Assembly (NCBI GenBank): GCA_910577275.1
Contig: CAJTMW010000001.1
Span: 1 to 64,000, forward strand
Origin: an uncultured Lachnospiraceae bacterium
GTDB lineage: Bacteria > Bacillota > Clostridia > Lachnospirales > Lachnospiraceae
DNA: 64,000 bases
Direction: 5' to 3'
Shown: positions 44,389 to 52,386 of the stretch, in pieces
How the letters are laid out: the number at the start of each line of letters is the position of its first letter
Numbering within the stretch: the stretch's first letter is position 1
Notes under the pieces: model-generated
The model's database searches: none
Told to the model about the DNA's origin: nothing
What the model saw: the letters and a program-made list of their open reading frames with translations, nothing else
Made by a program: the position numbers and the translations under genes

Positions 44389-45612
44389 ATGACTATTTTT
44401 GACGAATTAAAAGCCAGAGGACTTCTGGCGCAGCTTACCGATGAGGAAGAAATCAAGGAACTGATTAACAACGGAAAGGCCACCTTTTATATCGGCTTTG
44501 ACCCCACGGCGGATTCGCTGCATGTAGGGCATTTCATGGCGTTATGCTTAATGAAACGTCTGCAGATGGCAGGCAATAAGCCCATTGCCCTGATTGGAGG
44601 CGGCACCGGCATGGTGGGCGACCCTTCCGGGAGAAGCGATATGCGTTCCATGATGACGAAGGAAACCATCGACCACAACTGCGAATGCTTTAAAAAGCAG
44701 ATGAGCCGTTTTATCGACTTTTCCGAGGGAAAAGCCCTTATGGTGAATAATGCAGAGTGGCTTCTCGATTTAAACTATATTGAATTTTTGCGGGAAATCG
44801 GCCCTCATTTTTCCGTAAACAGAATGCTGACGGCGGAATGCTACAAACAGAGAATGGAGAAGGGCTTAAGTTTCCTTGAGTTTAATTACATGCTGATGCA
44901 GAGCTACGATTTCTATGAGCTGTTCCAGAGATACGGCTGTAACATGCAGTTCGGCGGCGACGACCAGTGGAGCAATATGCTTGGCGGCACGGAGCTGATT
45001 CGGAGAAAGCTGGGCAAGGACGCCTATGCCATGACCATTACCCTGCTTCTTAATTCCGAGGGAAACAAGATGGGCAAAACACAAAAAGGGGCTGTGTGGC
45101 TTGACCCCGAAAAGACCACTCCCTTTGAATTTTACCAGTATTGGAGAAACGTGGCGGACGCGGACGTATTAAAGTGCCTTCGCATGCTGACTTTCCTGCC
45201 CCTCGAGCAGATTGACGAGATGGATAAGTGGGAGGGAAGCCAGTTAAATCAGGCCAAGGAGATTCTGGCTTACGAGCTCACCAAACTGGTGCACGGCGAG
45301 GAAGAAGCGGAGAGGGCAAAGGAAAGCGCAAGGGCGCTTTTCAGCGCAGGCGTTGCGGCGGAAATGCCCACCACCGAACTTACGGAGGAAGATTTTACGG
45401 AAGGAAGCATCGATATGATTTCCGTGCTCTGCAGGGCCGGTCTGGTACAGAGCCGTTCCGAGGGAAGACGCGCCATTGAGCAGGGCGGCGTGACCCTTGG
45501 GAATGAGAAGGTGACGGACGTGAAAGCCGCCTTTGGCAAGGATACCTTTGCCGGAGAAGGTGCAGTAGTGAAAAGAGGGAAGAAGAACTTCCGCAGAATT
45601 GTATTAAAATGA
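44389..45612 (+). CDS. tyrS: Tyrosyl-tRNA synthetase
   Basis: 407 residues from ATG 44389 (MTIFDELKARG), GAAAGGA upstream. Class Ia landmarks: GFDPTADSLHVGHFMAL (HVGH), KQRMEKGLSFLEFNYMLMQSYD, QFGGDDQWSNMLGG, and KMGKT as the KMSKS variant, with a C-terminal S4 RNA-binding domain. The short leader has a hairpin ACAGATAA (44324-44331)/TTATCTGT (44352-44359) but no T-box, which would be too long to fit. The metallopeptidase gene overlaps its end by 4 nt. Confidence 0.97.
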   Translation: MTIFDELKARGLLAQLTDEEEIKELINNGKATFYIGFDPTADSLHVGHFMALCLMKRLQMAGNKPIALIGGGTGMVGDPSGRSDMRSMMTKETIDHNCECFKKQMSRFIDFSEGKALMVNNAEWLLDLNYIEFLREIGPHFSVNRMLTAECYKQRMEKGLSFLEFNYMLMQSYDFYELFQRYGCNMQFGGDDQWSNMLGGTELIRRKLGKDAYAMTITLLLNSEGNKMGKTQKGAVWLDPEKTTPFEFYQYWRNVADADVLKCLRMLTFLPLEQIDEMDKWEGSQLNQAKEILAYELTKLVHGEEEAERAKESARALFSAGVAAEMPTTELTEEDFTEGSIDMISVLCRAGLVQSRSEGRRAIEQGGVTLGNEKVTDVKAAFGKDTFAGEGAVVKRGKKNFRRIVLK

Positions 45613-46109
45613 AATTGAAACTGGAAAACGGCGATACCCTGTATTATCTGGGCGAAGCGCGTACATTAAGGGTGATGCGGGAGGAGCGGAGCCGGGCGAG
45701 GGTAAAGCTGGTTATGGATTTGCTCCTTATGTGGGTGCCCTATGAGGCGGATTATGAGTACCGGCGGGAGCAGCTGGAGAAATGGTACAGAAGGGAAGCA
45801 GCCGCCATCTTTGAAGAAAAGGCGGAGGAATTTGCAAAGCGGCTCCATGTTTCCTTTGAGGATATCCGCATCAAGGACCAGAAAAGCCGCTGGGGGAGCT
45901 GCAGCAGCAAAAGGAACATGAATTTCAACTGGCGGCTTCTCATGGCGCCGGAGCCAGTGTGCGATTATGTGATTATCCATGAGCTCTGCCATCTTGTCCA
46001 TATGAACCATTCCGCGGACTTCTGGAATCTGGTGGAAAGTATCTGCCCCGATTACCGGCAGTATAAGAAATGGCTGCGGGAGAAGGGAAAGCTGCTGTAT
46101 CCTTTCTGA
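45609..46109 (+). CDS. YgjP-like zinc metallopeptidase (DUF45)
   Basis: 166 residues. The metal site HELCHLVHMNHSADFW (HExxH plus a third His) and the upstream KDQKSRWGSCSSKRNMNFNWRL are diagnostic of YgjP-like (DUF45/SprT-related) metallopeptidases. The substrate is unknown. ATG overlaps the tyrS stop by 4 nt, so translation is coupled to tyrS. The N-terminal strand-rich region is normal for the family. Confidence 0.92.
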   Translation: MKLKLENGDTLYYLGEARTLRVMREERSRARVKLVMDLLLMWVPYEADYEYRREQLEKWYRREAAAIFEEKAEEFAKRLHVSFEDIRIKDQKSRWGSCSSKRNMNFNWRLLMAPEPVCDYVIIHELCHLVHMNHSADFWNLVESICPDYRQYKKWLREKGKLLYPF

Positions 46110-46177
46110 CGTACCGGGCAGACGGGCGGAGCTGCTGCGACGACGCCGTGTTTTCACTCTAAAAGTAAAGAAAAATG

Positions 46178-46228
46178 GTAATAAACTTATTTACCCCTTC
46201 ATACATTTAACTAAGTATGGAAGGGGTA
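46178..46228 (+). promoter_or_regulatory. Sigma-E-like promoter and RBS-sequestering hairpin of spoIVA
   Basis: A candidate sigma-E -10 CATACATT lies at 46200-46207, with a possible -35 GTAATAAA at 46178-46185 (14-bp spacing). The -10 lies inside a long hairpin: TTACCCCTTCATAC (from about 46191) pairs with GTATGGAAGGGGTAA (to about 46229), one bulge. The right arm contains AAGGGG, the spoIVA ribosome-binding site. A transcript starting at the sigma-E start lacks the left arm, while read-through from tyrS would fold it. Confidence 0.6.
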
Positions 46229-46233
46229 ATTTT

Positions 46234-47721
46234 ATGGACATAAATGTAAAGAAAGAATATGACTTATACAATGATATTCAGTTAAGGTGCGGAGGAGAAA
46301 TTTACATAGGGGTGGTAGGGCCGGTGCGTACCGGAAAATCCACTTTTATCAAGCGTTTTATGGATTTGATGGTTCTGCCGAACATGGCGGATTCCTACGA
46401 AAAGGACAGAGTGGTTGACGAGCTTCCCCAGAGCGCGGGAGGGAAAACCATCACCACCACAGAGCCCAAATTCATTCCCAAGGAAGCGGCAAAGCTGACT
46501 CTTGGAGACGGAATAGAAACCAGAGTGCGGCTCATTGACTGCGTGGGCTATATGGTGGACGGCGCCAGCGGACATATGGAGAACGACGCCGAGCGCATGG
46601 TGAAAACCCCCTGGTATGCGGAGGAAATTCCCTTTACCCAGGCGGCGGAAATCGGGACCAGAAAAGTGATTACCGACCATTCTACCATAGGAATCGTGGT
46701 TACCTGCGACGGGAGCTTCGGCGATATTCCAAGGGAAAGCTATGTGGCGGCCGAGGAACGCACCATCAGGGAGCTGAAAAAACTGAAAAAGCCCTTTGTG
46801 GTGCTCTTAAATACCGCAAAGCCCTACGGGGAAGAGGCTGCAAGACTGTCTCAGGAAATTGAAAATAAATACGGAGTGGCGGTGATGGCCGTCAACTGCG
46901 AACAGTTAAAGAAGGATGACATCAATCAAATCCTTGAAAACATCCTCTATGAATTCCCGCTGACCATGATTGAATTTTACATGCCCAAGTGGGTGGAAAT
47001 GCTGCCGGCAAACCACAATATGAAGGTGGATTTGATTGAGCGGGTGAAAGAGATTATGAAGCAGTACAACTGCATCCGGGATGTGAAAAACAATCCGGTT
47101 GCGTTGGAAGGCCCGTTTATCAAAAAATGCAAGATGGACGGCATCGATATGTCCAACGGATGCGTGAAGGTCTGGCTCGACGTGGACGACGCCTATTATT
47201 ATGAAATGCTCAGCGACATGGTGGGCGAGAAGATTGACAACGAATACCACCTTTTGTCTGTCTTAAAGGAAATGGCAAAGATGAAGAAAGAGTATGTAAA
47301 GGTGCTTCATGCCATTGATTCCGTAAGACAGAAGGGCTACGGCGTGGTGACGCCGGAACGCAGCGAAATCAAACTGGATAAGCCGGAGGTCATCAAACAC
47401 GGCAATAAATTCGGCGTGAAAATCAGGGCGGAGAGCCCCAGCATTCACATGATACGCGCCAATATCGAGACGGAGATTTCTCCCATTGTCGGTTCCGAGG
47501 AACAGGCACAGGATTTGATTCGCTTCATTTCAGACTCCAGCCAGAGCGAAGCCGGAATCTGGGAAACAAACATTTTCGGAAAAAGTGTGGAACAGCTTGT
47601 AAACGACGGAATTACAGGAAAGCTTACGATGATTGGTGACGAAAGCCAGTTAAAGCTCCAGGAAACCATGCAGAAGATAGTGAACGACTCCAACGGGGGG
47701 ATGGTCTGCATTATTATATAG
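46234..47721 (+). CDS. spoIVA: Stage IV sporulation protein A
   Basis: 495 residues, the usual length. N-terminal GTPase-like ATPase domain: Walker A VGPVRTGKSTFIKRF, LIDCVGYMVDG; C-terminal GGMVCIII matches the conserved tail that binds the spore surface. SpoIVA polymerises as the basement layer of the spore coat around the forespore, so the organism forms endospores. A sigma-E promoter lies upstream and a strong terminator downstream (47748). Confidence 0.97.
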   Translation: MDINVKKEYDLYNDIQLRCGGEIYIGVVGPVRTGKSTFIKRFMDLMVLPNMADSYEKDRVVDELPQSAGGKTITTTEPKFIPKEAAKLTLGDGIETRVRLIDCVGYMVDGASGHMENDAERMVKTPWYAEEIPFTQAAEIGTRKVITDHSTIGIVVTCDGSFGDIPRESYVAAEERTIRELKKLKKPFVVLLNTAKPYGEEAARLSQEIENKYGVAVMAVNCEQLKKDDINQILENILYEFPLTMIEFYMPKWVEMLPANHNMKVDLIERVKEIMKQYNCIRDVKNNPVALEGPFIKKCKMDGIDMSNGCVKVWLDVDDAYYYEMLSDMVGEKIDNEYHLLSVLKEMAKMKKEYVKVLHAIDSVRQKGYGVVTPERSEIKLDKPEVIKHGNKFGVKIRAESPSIHMIRANIETEISPIVGSEEQAQDLIRFISDSSQSEAGIWETNIFGKSVEQLVNDGITGKLTMIGDESQLKLQETMQKIVNDSNGGMVCIII

Positions 47722-47747
47722 AAGAACAAAGCGTTATGCAACAGCGT

Positions 47748-47790
47748 AAAAGCGGAGCCGGGAAGGATATGTTTGTGGCTCCGCTTTTGT
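47748..47790 (+). terminator. Terminator after spoIVA
   Basis: AAAAGCGGAGCC (47748-47759) pairs with GGCTCCGCTTTT (47777-47788); the T-rich right arm serves as the tract. Confidence 0.88.
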
Positions 47791-47881
47791 TATGATGGAT
47801 TGCCTTGCGAAGCAGGGCGGAGTGAGTTTGGATGTGCCTGTATTGTAATTATAAAAGAATTATAAAAATAACGATATCCCA

Positions 47882-49085
47882 TTGAAAAATATTTTTTTGT
47901 GTGCTAAGATTATTCTATCGAATTAAGCATAAAATAAATTTGCAATCTGTGAGAAGCATTCTCATCAAATAATAGGAAGCAATTTCCAGTCTGATTCAAA
48001 ATCTGTTCTGCCGGAGAAGAAAACGGCGGAGATATGCTTATTTCCCATAACTCGTTGGCGACTGCCAGCAAAAAATAAGAATAAGCAGGAAGATTTTGAG
48101 CGGACAGTGGAAATTCATCTAAGCCATAAACGAATTAACCATATTGTTCTTCCTGCGGAAGGAGGCCGGATGGCGAAAAGAAAAGAGAAGAAAGATATTG
48201 TGGAAAAAGAGTTTGTGGCGTTTCCCGATGTTGCGGCGGACGTGATTAATGTCCTGCTGTATAAGGGAAAATCTGTGGTGGATGAGAAGAACCTGCAGTC
48301 AGGCCCTACAGAGTTTATCTATCAGGGAGGCGAAAAGCTTCGAAATGAATATGAGGATTTGTGCAAATATGAGCTGGCTGACGGCGGAATAAAGCTCATG
48401 TATCTGATAGCGAACCAAAGCCGGACAGATGGGAAAATGCTGCTTCGAAAAGCAGGATATATGGGGGGAGCCTACAGGGAACAGTATGAAAAGAAAACAC
48501 GGTTCTTGTATCCTGTAATTGAGTTTGTACTCTATTGGGGGAAATCCAGATGGGAAACAGGCCGTAATTTTCGCCGTTTATTCAGTCGAAAGAAAATCTC
48601 AGAGGAGGCATGGAACTACATTGATGAGCTCAGGCTCCATGTATTTGAGATGAGGCATCTGCCGGAAGAAATAAGAAGCCTGTTCCAGAGCGACATGAGG
48701 ATAGTGGTGGATTTCCTTGCGGAGGGCAACAGTTACCGCTCAGACAGGAAAGTGATACATAAGGCGGCTTTAATCAGGATGATAAAGGCGCTTTCGGGAG
48801 AAACGACAGCGGAGGGCGAAGTGGAGAAATGGATGGAAGAGCAGGAAATTAGAGAGGAGGATGATGTAAAGATGTGCGAATTGTTTGACCAGTACGTAAG
48901 GCAAGGGAGAGCAGAGGGGGAGAAAATAGGTGAAAAGAAAGGAAAGCAAATCGGAGAAAAAACCGGCGAGGCAAGACGTCTTGTCCTGGATGTCGAGAAT
49001 GCAATGAATTTCTTCCGTGTAACGCTGGAAAAGGCCTGCGAAGGTCTTGGAACAACGCTGGAGAAATATGAGGAAGCAAAAAGGT
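47882..49085 (+). repeat. Segmental duplication, copy 1 (leader plus Rpn gene)
   Basis: Almost the same sequence as 49650-50850, from TTGAAAAA through the end of the Rpn gene. The ~290-bp leader holds no gene. Its conserved features are a hairpin TGCTTATT (48035-48042)/AATAAGCA (48080-48087) with inner TGGC/GCCA, and a short GCCG/CGGC hairpin at about 48010-48028. The AT-rich start has the look of a promoter region, but I do not assign one. Confidence 0.8.
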
Positions 49086-49093
49086 GTATCTGA
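48170..49093 (+). CDS. Rpn/YhgA-like PD-(D/E)xK family protein, copy 1
   Basis: 307 residues from ATG 48170 behind GGAAGGAGG. It has the YhgA-like transposase/recombination-promoting nuclease pattern: KEFVAFPDVAADVINVLLYKG, GGEKLRNEYEDLCKYEL, then LIANQSRTDGKMLLRKAGY where related proteins show IExQ; here the acidic residue is Ala. The C-terminal tail has Gly/Glu/Lys repeats (EGEKIGEKKGKQIGEK). Rpn proteins cut DNA and promote recombination, but the lost acidic residue makes catalysis doubtful. Copy 2 lies at 49921 and a third relative at 60533. Confidence 0.85.
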   Translation: MAKRKEKKDIVEKEFVAFPDVAADVINVLLYKGKSVVDEKNLQSGPTEFIYQGGEKLRNEYEDLCKYELADGGIKLMYLIANQSRTDGKMLLRKAGYMGGAYREQYEKKTRFLYPVIEFVLYWGKSRWETGRNFRRLFSRKKISEEAWNYIDELRLHVFEMRHLPEEIRSLFQSDMRIVVDFLAEGNSYRSDRKVIHKAALIRMIKALSGETTAEGEVEKWMEEQEIREEDDVKMCELFDQYVRQGRAEGEKIGEKKGKQIGEKTGEARRLVLDVENAMNFFRVTLEKACEGLGTTLEKYEEAKRCI

Positions 49094-49109
49094 AAGTGAG
49101 GTAAAAATT

Positions 49110-49643
49110 GTGGATGCATTAAGAAAAGAAGAGAGTTATACAATAAATGATATTTATGCTTTGCCCGATGGAGAACGTGCAGAATTAATTGACGGGAAAA
49201 TCTACTATATGTCTCCACCGACCAGAAGGCATCAGGATATTATTTTTTCATTGTCACGAAAAATAGCTGATTATATTGATTCCAATAATGGCAATTGCAA
49301 AGTTTATCTGGCGCCTTTTGCAGTATTTTTAGGTGAGAGTAATAGAAATTATGTTGAACCGGACATAAGTGTAGTCTGTGAGCAAAACAAGCTTACCGAT
49401 GCAGGGTGTAATGGCGCGCCGGAATGGGTAATTGAGGTGGTTTCCCCAGGGAGCAGGTCCATGGATTATTTTACAAAACTTTTCAAATACCGGACTGCCG
49501 GTGTAAAGGAATACTGGATTGTTGATTATGCAAAGAATTTGATTATGGTTTACAGGTTTGAAAAAGACACTCTGGAACAATATGATTTTGGTGAAGAAGT
49601 ATCAGTCGGTATTTTTGACGGATTTTCAGTGAAAGTAGAATGA
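49110..49643 (+). CDS. Uma2 family nuclease-fold protein
   Basis: 177 residues; GTG 49110 is chosen since AGTGAGG lies 8 nt upstream and family members start at this point. PD-(D/E)xK motif residues are visible: YVEPDISVVC (Asp), EWVIEVVSPGS (Glu), and YFTKLFKYRTAGVKEYWIVD (Lys). Uma2/DUF820 proteins are numerous in cyanobacteria and Firmicutes; activity is usually unproven. It lies between two duplicated Rpn genes, 16 nt after copy 1. Confidence 0.88.
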   Translation: MDALRKEESYTINDIYALPDGERAELIDGKIYYMSPPTRRHQDIIFSLSRKIADYIDSNNGNCKVYLAPFAVFLGESNRNYVEPDISVVCEQNKLTDAGCNGAPEWVIEVVSPGSRSMDYFTKLFKYRTAGVKEYWIVDYAKNLIMVYRFEKDTLEQYDFGEEVSVGIFDGFSVKVE

Positions 49644-49649
49644 TTATCG

Positions 49650-50850
49650 TTGAAAAAAGTTTTTTGTATGTTAAAATGACATTATCGAACTAAGCATAGA
49701 AATAATTGCAATCTGTGAGAATTATTCTCATCGAACAATAGGGAGCAAATCCCTGTCTGATTCAAAAATCTGTTCTGCCGAGACGAAAACGGCGGATATA
49801 TGCTTATTTCCCATAACAGTGTTGGTGACTGCCAGCAAAAAAAGAATAAGCAGGAAGATTATTGAGCGGACAGTGAAAATTCATCTAAGCCAGACCGTTC
49901 TTCCTGCGGAAGGAGGCCGGATGGCGAAGGGTAAAGAGAAGAAAGATATTGTAGAAAAAGAGTTTGTGGCATTTCCCGATGTTGCGGCGGACGTGATTAA
50001 TGTTCTGTTGTATAAGGGGAAATCTGTGGTAAATGAGAGGAACCTGCAGGCAGGACCTACAGAGTTCATCTATCAGGGAGGCGAAAAGCTTCGAAATGAA
50101 TATGAAGATTTATGTAAATATGAATTGAAAGATGGAAGGATAAAGCTTATGTATCTGATAGCAAACCAGAGCCGGACAGACGGGAAAATGCTGCTCCGCA
50201 AAGCTGGGTATACCGGAGGAGCCTACAGGGAACAGTATGAAAAGAAAACACGGTTTTTATATCCTGTAATTGAGTTTGTGCTTTACTGGGGAAAATCCAA
50301 GTGGGAAGCAGGCCGTAATTTTCGTCGTTTATTCAGTCGAAAGAAAATCTCAGAGGAGGCATGGGACTACATTGATGAATTGAAGCTCCATGTATTTGAG
50401 ATGAGGCATCTGCCGGAAGAAATAAGAAGCCTGTTCCAGAGCGACATGAGGATAGTGGTGGATTTCCTTGCAGAGGGCAACAGTTACCGCTCAGACAGGA
50501 AGGTGATACATAAGGCGGCTTTAATCAGGATGATAAAGGCGCTTTCGGGAGAAACAACAGTGGAGGGCGAGGTGGAGAAATGGATGGAGGAGCAGGAAAT
50601 CAGAGAGGAGGATGATATAAAGGTGTGTGAATTGTTTGACCAGTATGTAAGGCAGGGTAGAGCAGAGGGGGAAAGAATTGGTGAAGAGCGAGGAATAAAA
50701 AAAGGCGAAAAAAGAGGAAAGAAAATCGGAGAGGCAAGACGCCTTGTCTTGGACGTCGAGAATGCAATGAATTTCTTCCGCATAACGCTGGAAAAGGCCT
50801 GTGAAGGTCTTGGAACAACGTTGGAGAAATATGAAGAAGCCAAACGGAGC
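49650..50850 (+). repeat. Segmental duplication, copy 2 (leader plus Rpn gene)
   Basis: Near-identical to 47882-49085. The leader (49650-49920) retains the hairpin TGCTTATT (49801-49808)/AATAAGCA (49845-49852) and the GCCG/CGGC hairpin. The conserved leader pairing with a few substitutions suggests selection on the transcript structure. Confidence 0.8.
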
Positions 50851-50856
50851 ATATAA
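49921..50856 (+). CDS. Rpn/YhgA-like PD-(D/E)xK family protein, copy 2
   Basis: 311 residues from ATG 49921 behind GGAAGGAGG; longer in-frame starts are rejected. Nearly identical to the protein at 48170, including LIANQSRTDGKMLLRKAGY without the acidic residue. The charged C-terminal repeat is four residues longer (EGERIGEERGIKKGEKRGKK), showing repeat-number variation. The Asp/Glu loss in both copies predates the duplication. A short terminator-like hairpin follows. Confidence 0.85.
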   Translation: MAKGKEKKDIVEKEFVAFPDVAADVINVLLYKGKSVVNERNLQAGPTEFIYQGGEKLRNEYEDLCKYELKDGRIKLMYLIANQSRTDGKMLLRKAGYTGGAYREQYEKKTRFLYPVIEFVLYWGKSKWEAGRNFRRLFSRKKISEEAWDYIDELKLHVFEMRHLPEEIRSLFQSDMRIVVDFLAEGNSYRSDRKVIHKAALIRMIKALSGETTVEGEVEKWMEEQEIREEDDIKVCELFDQYVRQGRAEGERIGEERGIKKGEKRGKKIGEARRLVLDVENAMNFFRITLEKACEGLGTTLEKYEEAKRSI

Positions 50857-50880
50857 AAGCTGTTTAATTTTCAGGAAAGG

Positions 50881-50907
50881 TCTGACCGCAAAAAGTCAGG
50901 CTTTTTT
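50881..50907 (+). terminator. Terminator after the Rpn copy 2
   Basis: CTGAC (50882-50886) pairs with GTCAG, followed by GCTTTTTTGCC. The stem is short, so efficiency is uncertain. Confidence 0.55.
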
Positions 50908-51074
50908 GCCGTTAAGATGGAGCATTTCTAACACGCGGACACCGCATAAATCATAATATAAAAAGGGTGTGGGAAAAATAACCACACAAATTTTCCCCAT
51001 ATCTGGACAAAAGACTTGAATTAATTTCGAGATATAGTAAAATAAATGTATATGCAATGAAGGAGATAAATGTC

Positions 51075-52367
51075 ATGGCGACGACAGATAAGCTGACGGT
51101 TGCAGGAATACGGTTCCGCACCCGGGCGGATTATGAGGCGGCGTTACGCGACCAGAAAAAAATAGACGCTATCAAAGCCAAAGTTGATTTTGACAATCCC
51201 AGACAGGTATACAGGCTCTATGCGGAACTGCAAAGCGGGAGTTACCGCTTTGAAACGCAGGTAGGGAATAACTTTGATGATGAAATATATGAAAAAGTTG
51301 AGGATTTAAAAAGACAGGGAATTCCGCCTGACAGTGACGGCAGTACCGTCAGGAAAGACGGAAAAAAAGGAAAGCCTTTCGGAAAAAGCAATAAACGTCA
51401 TGAAAAGCAGACAGAGTTAACAGCAGGAAAAAAGGGTAATGCCGTACATGCGCCTGCTGATGCCAGAGCCAGGGCTTCCGGGCCTCCAAAGAGAGATAAC
51501 GAAGGAAAGAGGATATCCAAACGTACCCGCCTGGAAGATTATGACGAGGAAATGCAGCAGCAGATTTTGGCTGTGCTGAAAAAGAAAGAACGGCTTCGAA
51601 AACTGCTTGTTATAGCAGCGTCTTTAGTGGCAGTCGGCTGTTTTACATATTTTGGCGTTTACTATTATTTCAGCGCGAGAACCAATGCGGAATATACCGA
51701 GCTTGCGGCGCTTAAAGGCAGCGATACGCTTGTGACGAATCAGAAAAAGAACGAGTTTTCTCTGCATAAGCAGACAATCAAGATGCCGGACGTGCTGGAC
51801 GAATATAAAACTTTATATGAAAAGAATAAAAAGCTAATCGGATGGCTTAAAATTGACGATACAATAATAGATTACCCTGTAATGCAGACTGGTGACAACG
51901 AATATTATCTTGACCATAATTTCAATCAGGAATATGATAAGAACGGTAGTCTTTTTCTGGATTATAATTGCAATATTTATCCACGCTCGACGAATTTGAT
52001 TATTTACGGACATCACATGAAGTCGGGCCAGATGTTTGGGCAGCTCCAGAAGTACGCAAAGGAGTCCTACGGGGAAAAGCATTCAATTATCCAGTTTGAC
52101 AGCATATATGAGGAAGCGACATATCAGGTAATGTATGTATTTCGCTCACAGGTGTACAACGAAGATGAATTTGTTTTCAAGTATTATCAGTTCATCGATG
52201 CAAATTCAGAAGAGGAATTTAATTCTTATATGGAAGAGATGGCAGAGCTTAGCCTGTACGACACGGGCGTCACGGCAAGCTATGGAGACAGCCTGCTGAC
52301 TCTTTCAACCTGCGACCATTCGCAGACAGACGGAAGATTCGTAGTAGTGGCAAAGAGAATTAAGTAA
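51075..52367 (+). CDS. Class B sortase with long cytoplasmic N-terminus
   Basis: 430 residues from ATG 51075 (MATTDKLTVAGIRF) behind AAGGAG. Residues 1-175 are charged and cytoplasmic, including a basic linker; one helix (about 177-200) crosses the membrane; the rest is the sortase domain. Catalytic residues: His313 in LIIYGHHM, Cys413 in LSTCDHSQTDGR, Arg421. The Tyr-rich DYPVMQTGDNEYYLDHNFNQ pattern is typical of class B. It is 19 nt upstream of the first surface protein, whose C-terminus has a PKTGD sorting signal, so it probably anchors the two proteins downstream to peptidoglycan. Confidence 0.92.
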   Translation: MATTDKLTVAGIRFRTRADYEAALRDQKKIDAIKAKVDFDNPRQVYRLYAELQSGSYRFETQVGNNFDDEIYEKVEDLKRQGIPPDSDGSTVRKDGKKGKPFGKSNKRHEKQTELTAGKKGNAVHAPADARARASGPPKRDNEGKRISKRTRLEDYDEEMQQQILAVLKKKERLRKLLVIAASLVAVGCFTYFGVYYYFSARTNAEYTELAALKGSDTLVTNQKKNEFSLHKQTIKMPDVLDEYKTLYEKNKKLIGWLKIDDTIIDYPVMQTGDNEYYLDHNFNQEYDKNGSLFLDYNCNIYPRSTNLIIYGHHMKSGQMFGQLQKYAKESYGEKHSIIQFDSIYEEATYQVMYVFRSQVYNEDEFVFKYYQFIDANSEEEFNSYMEEMAELSLYDTGVTASYGDSLLTLSTCDHSQTDGRFVVVAKRIK

Positions 52368-52386
52368 CTTAAAAGGAGTGTTATAA

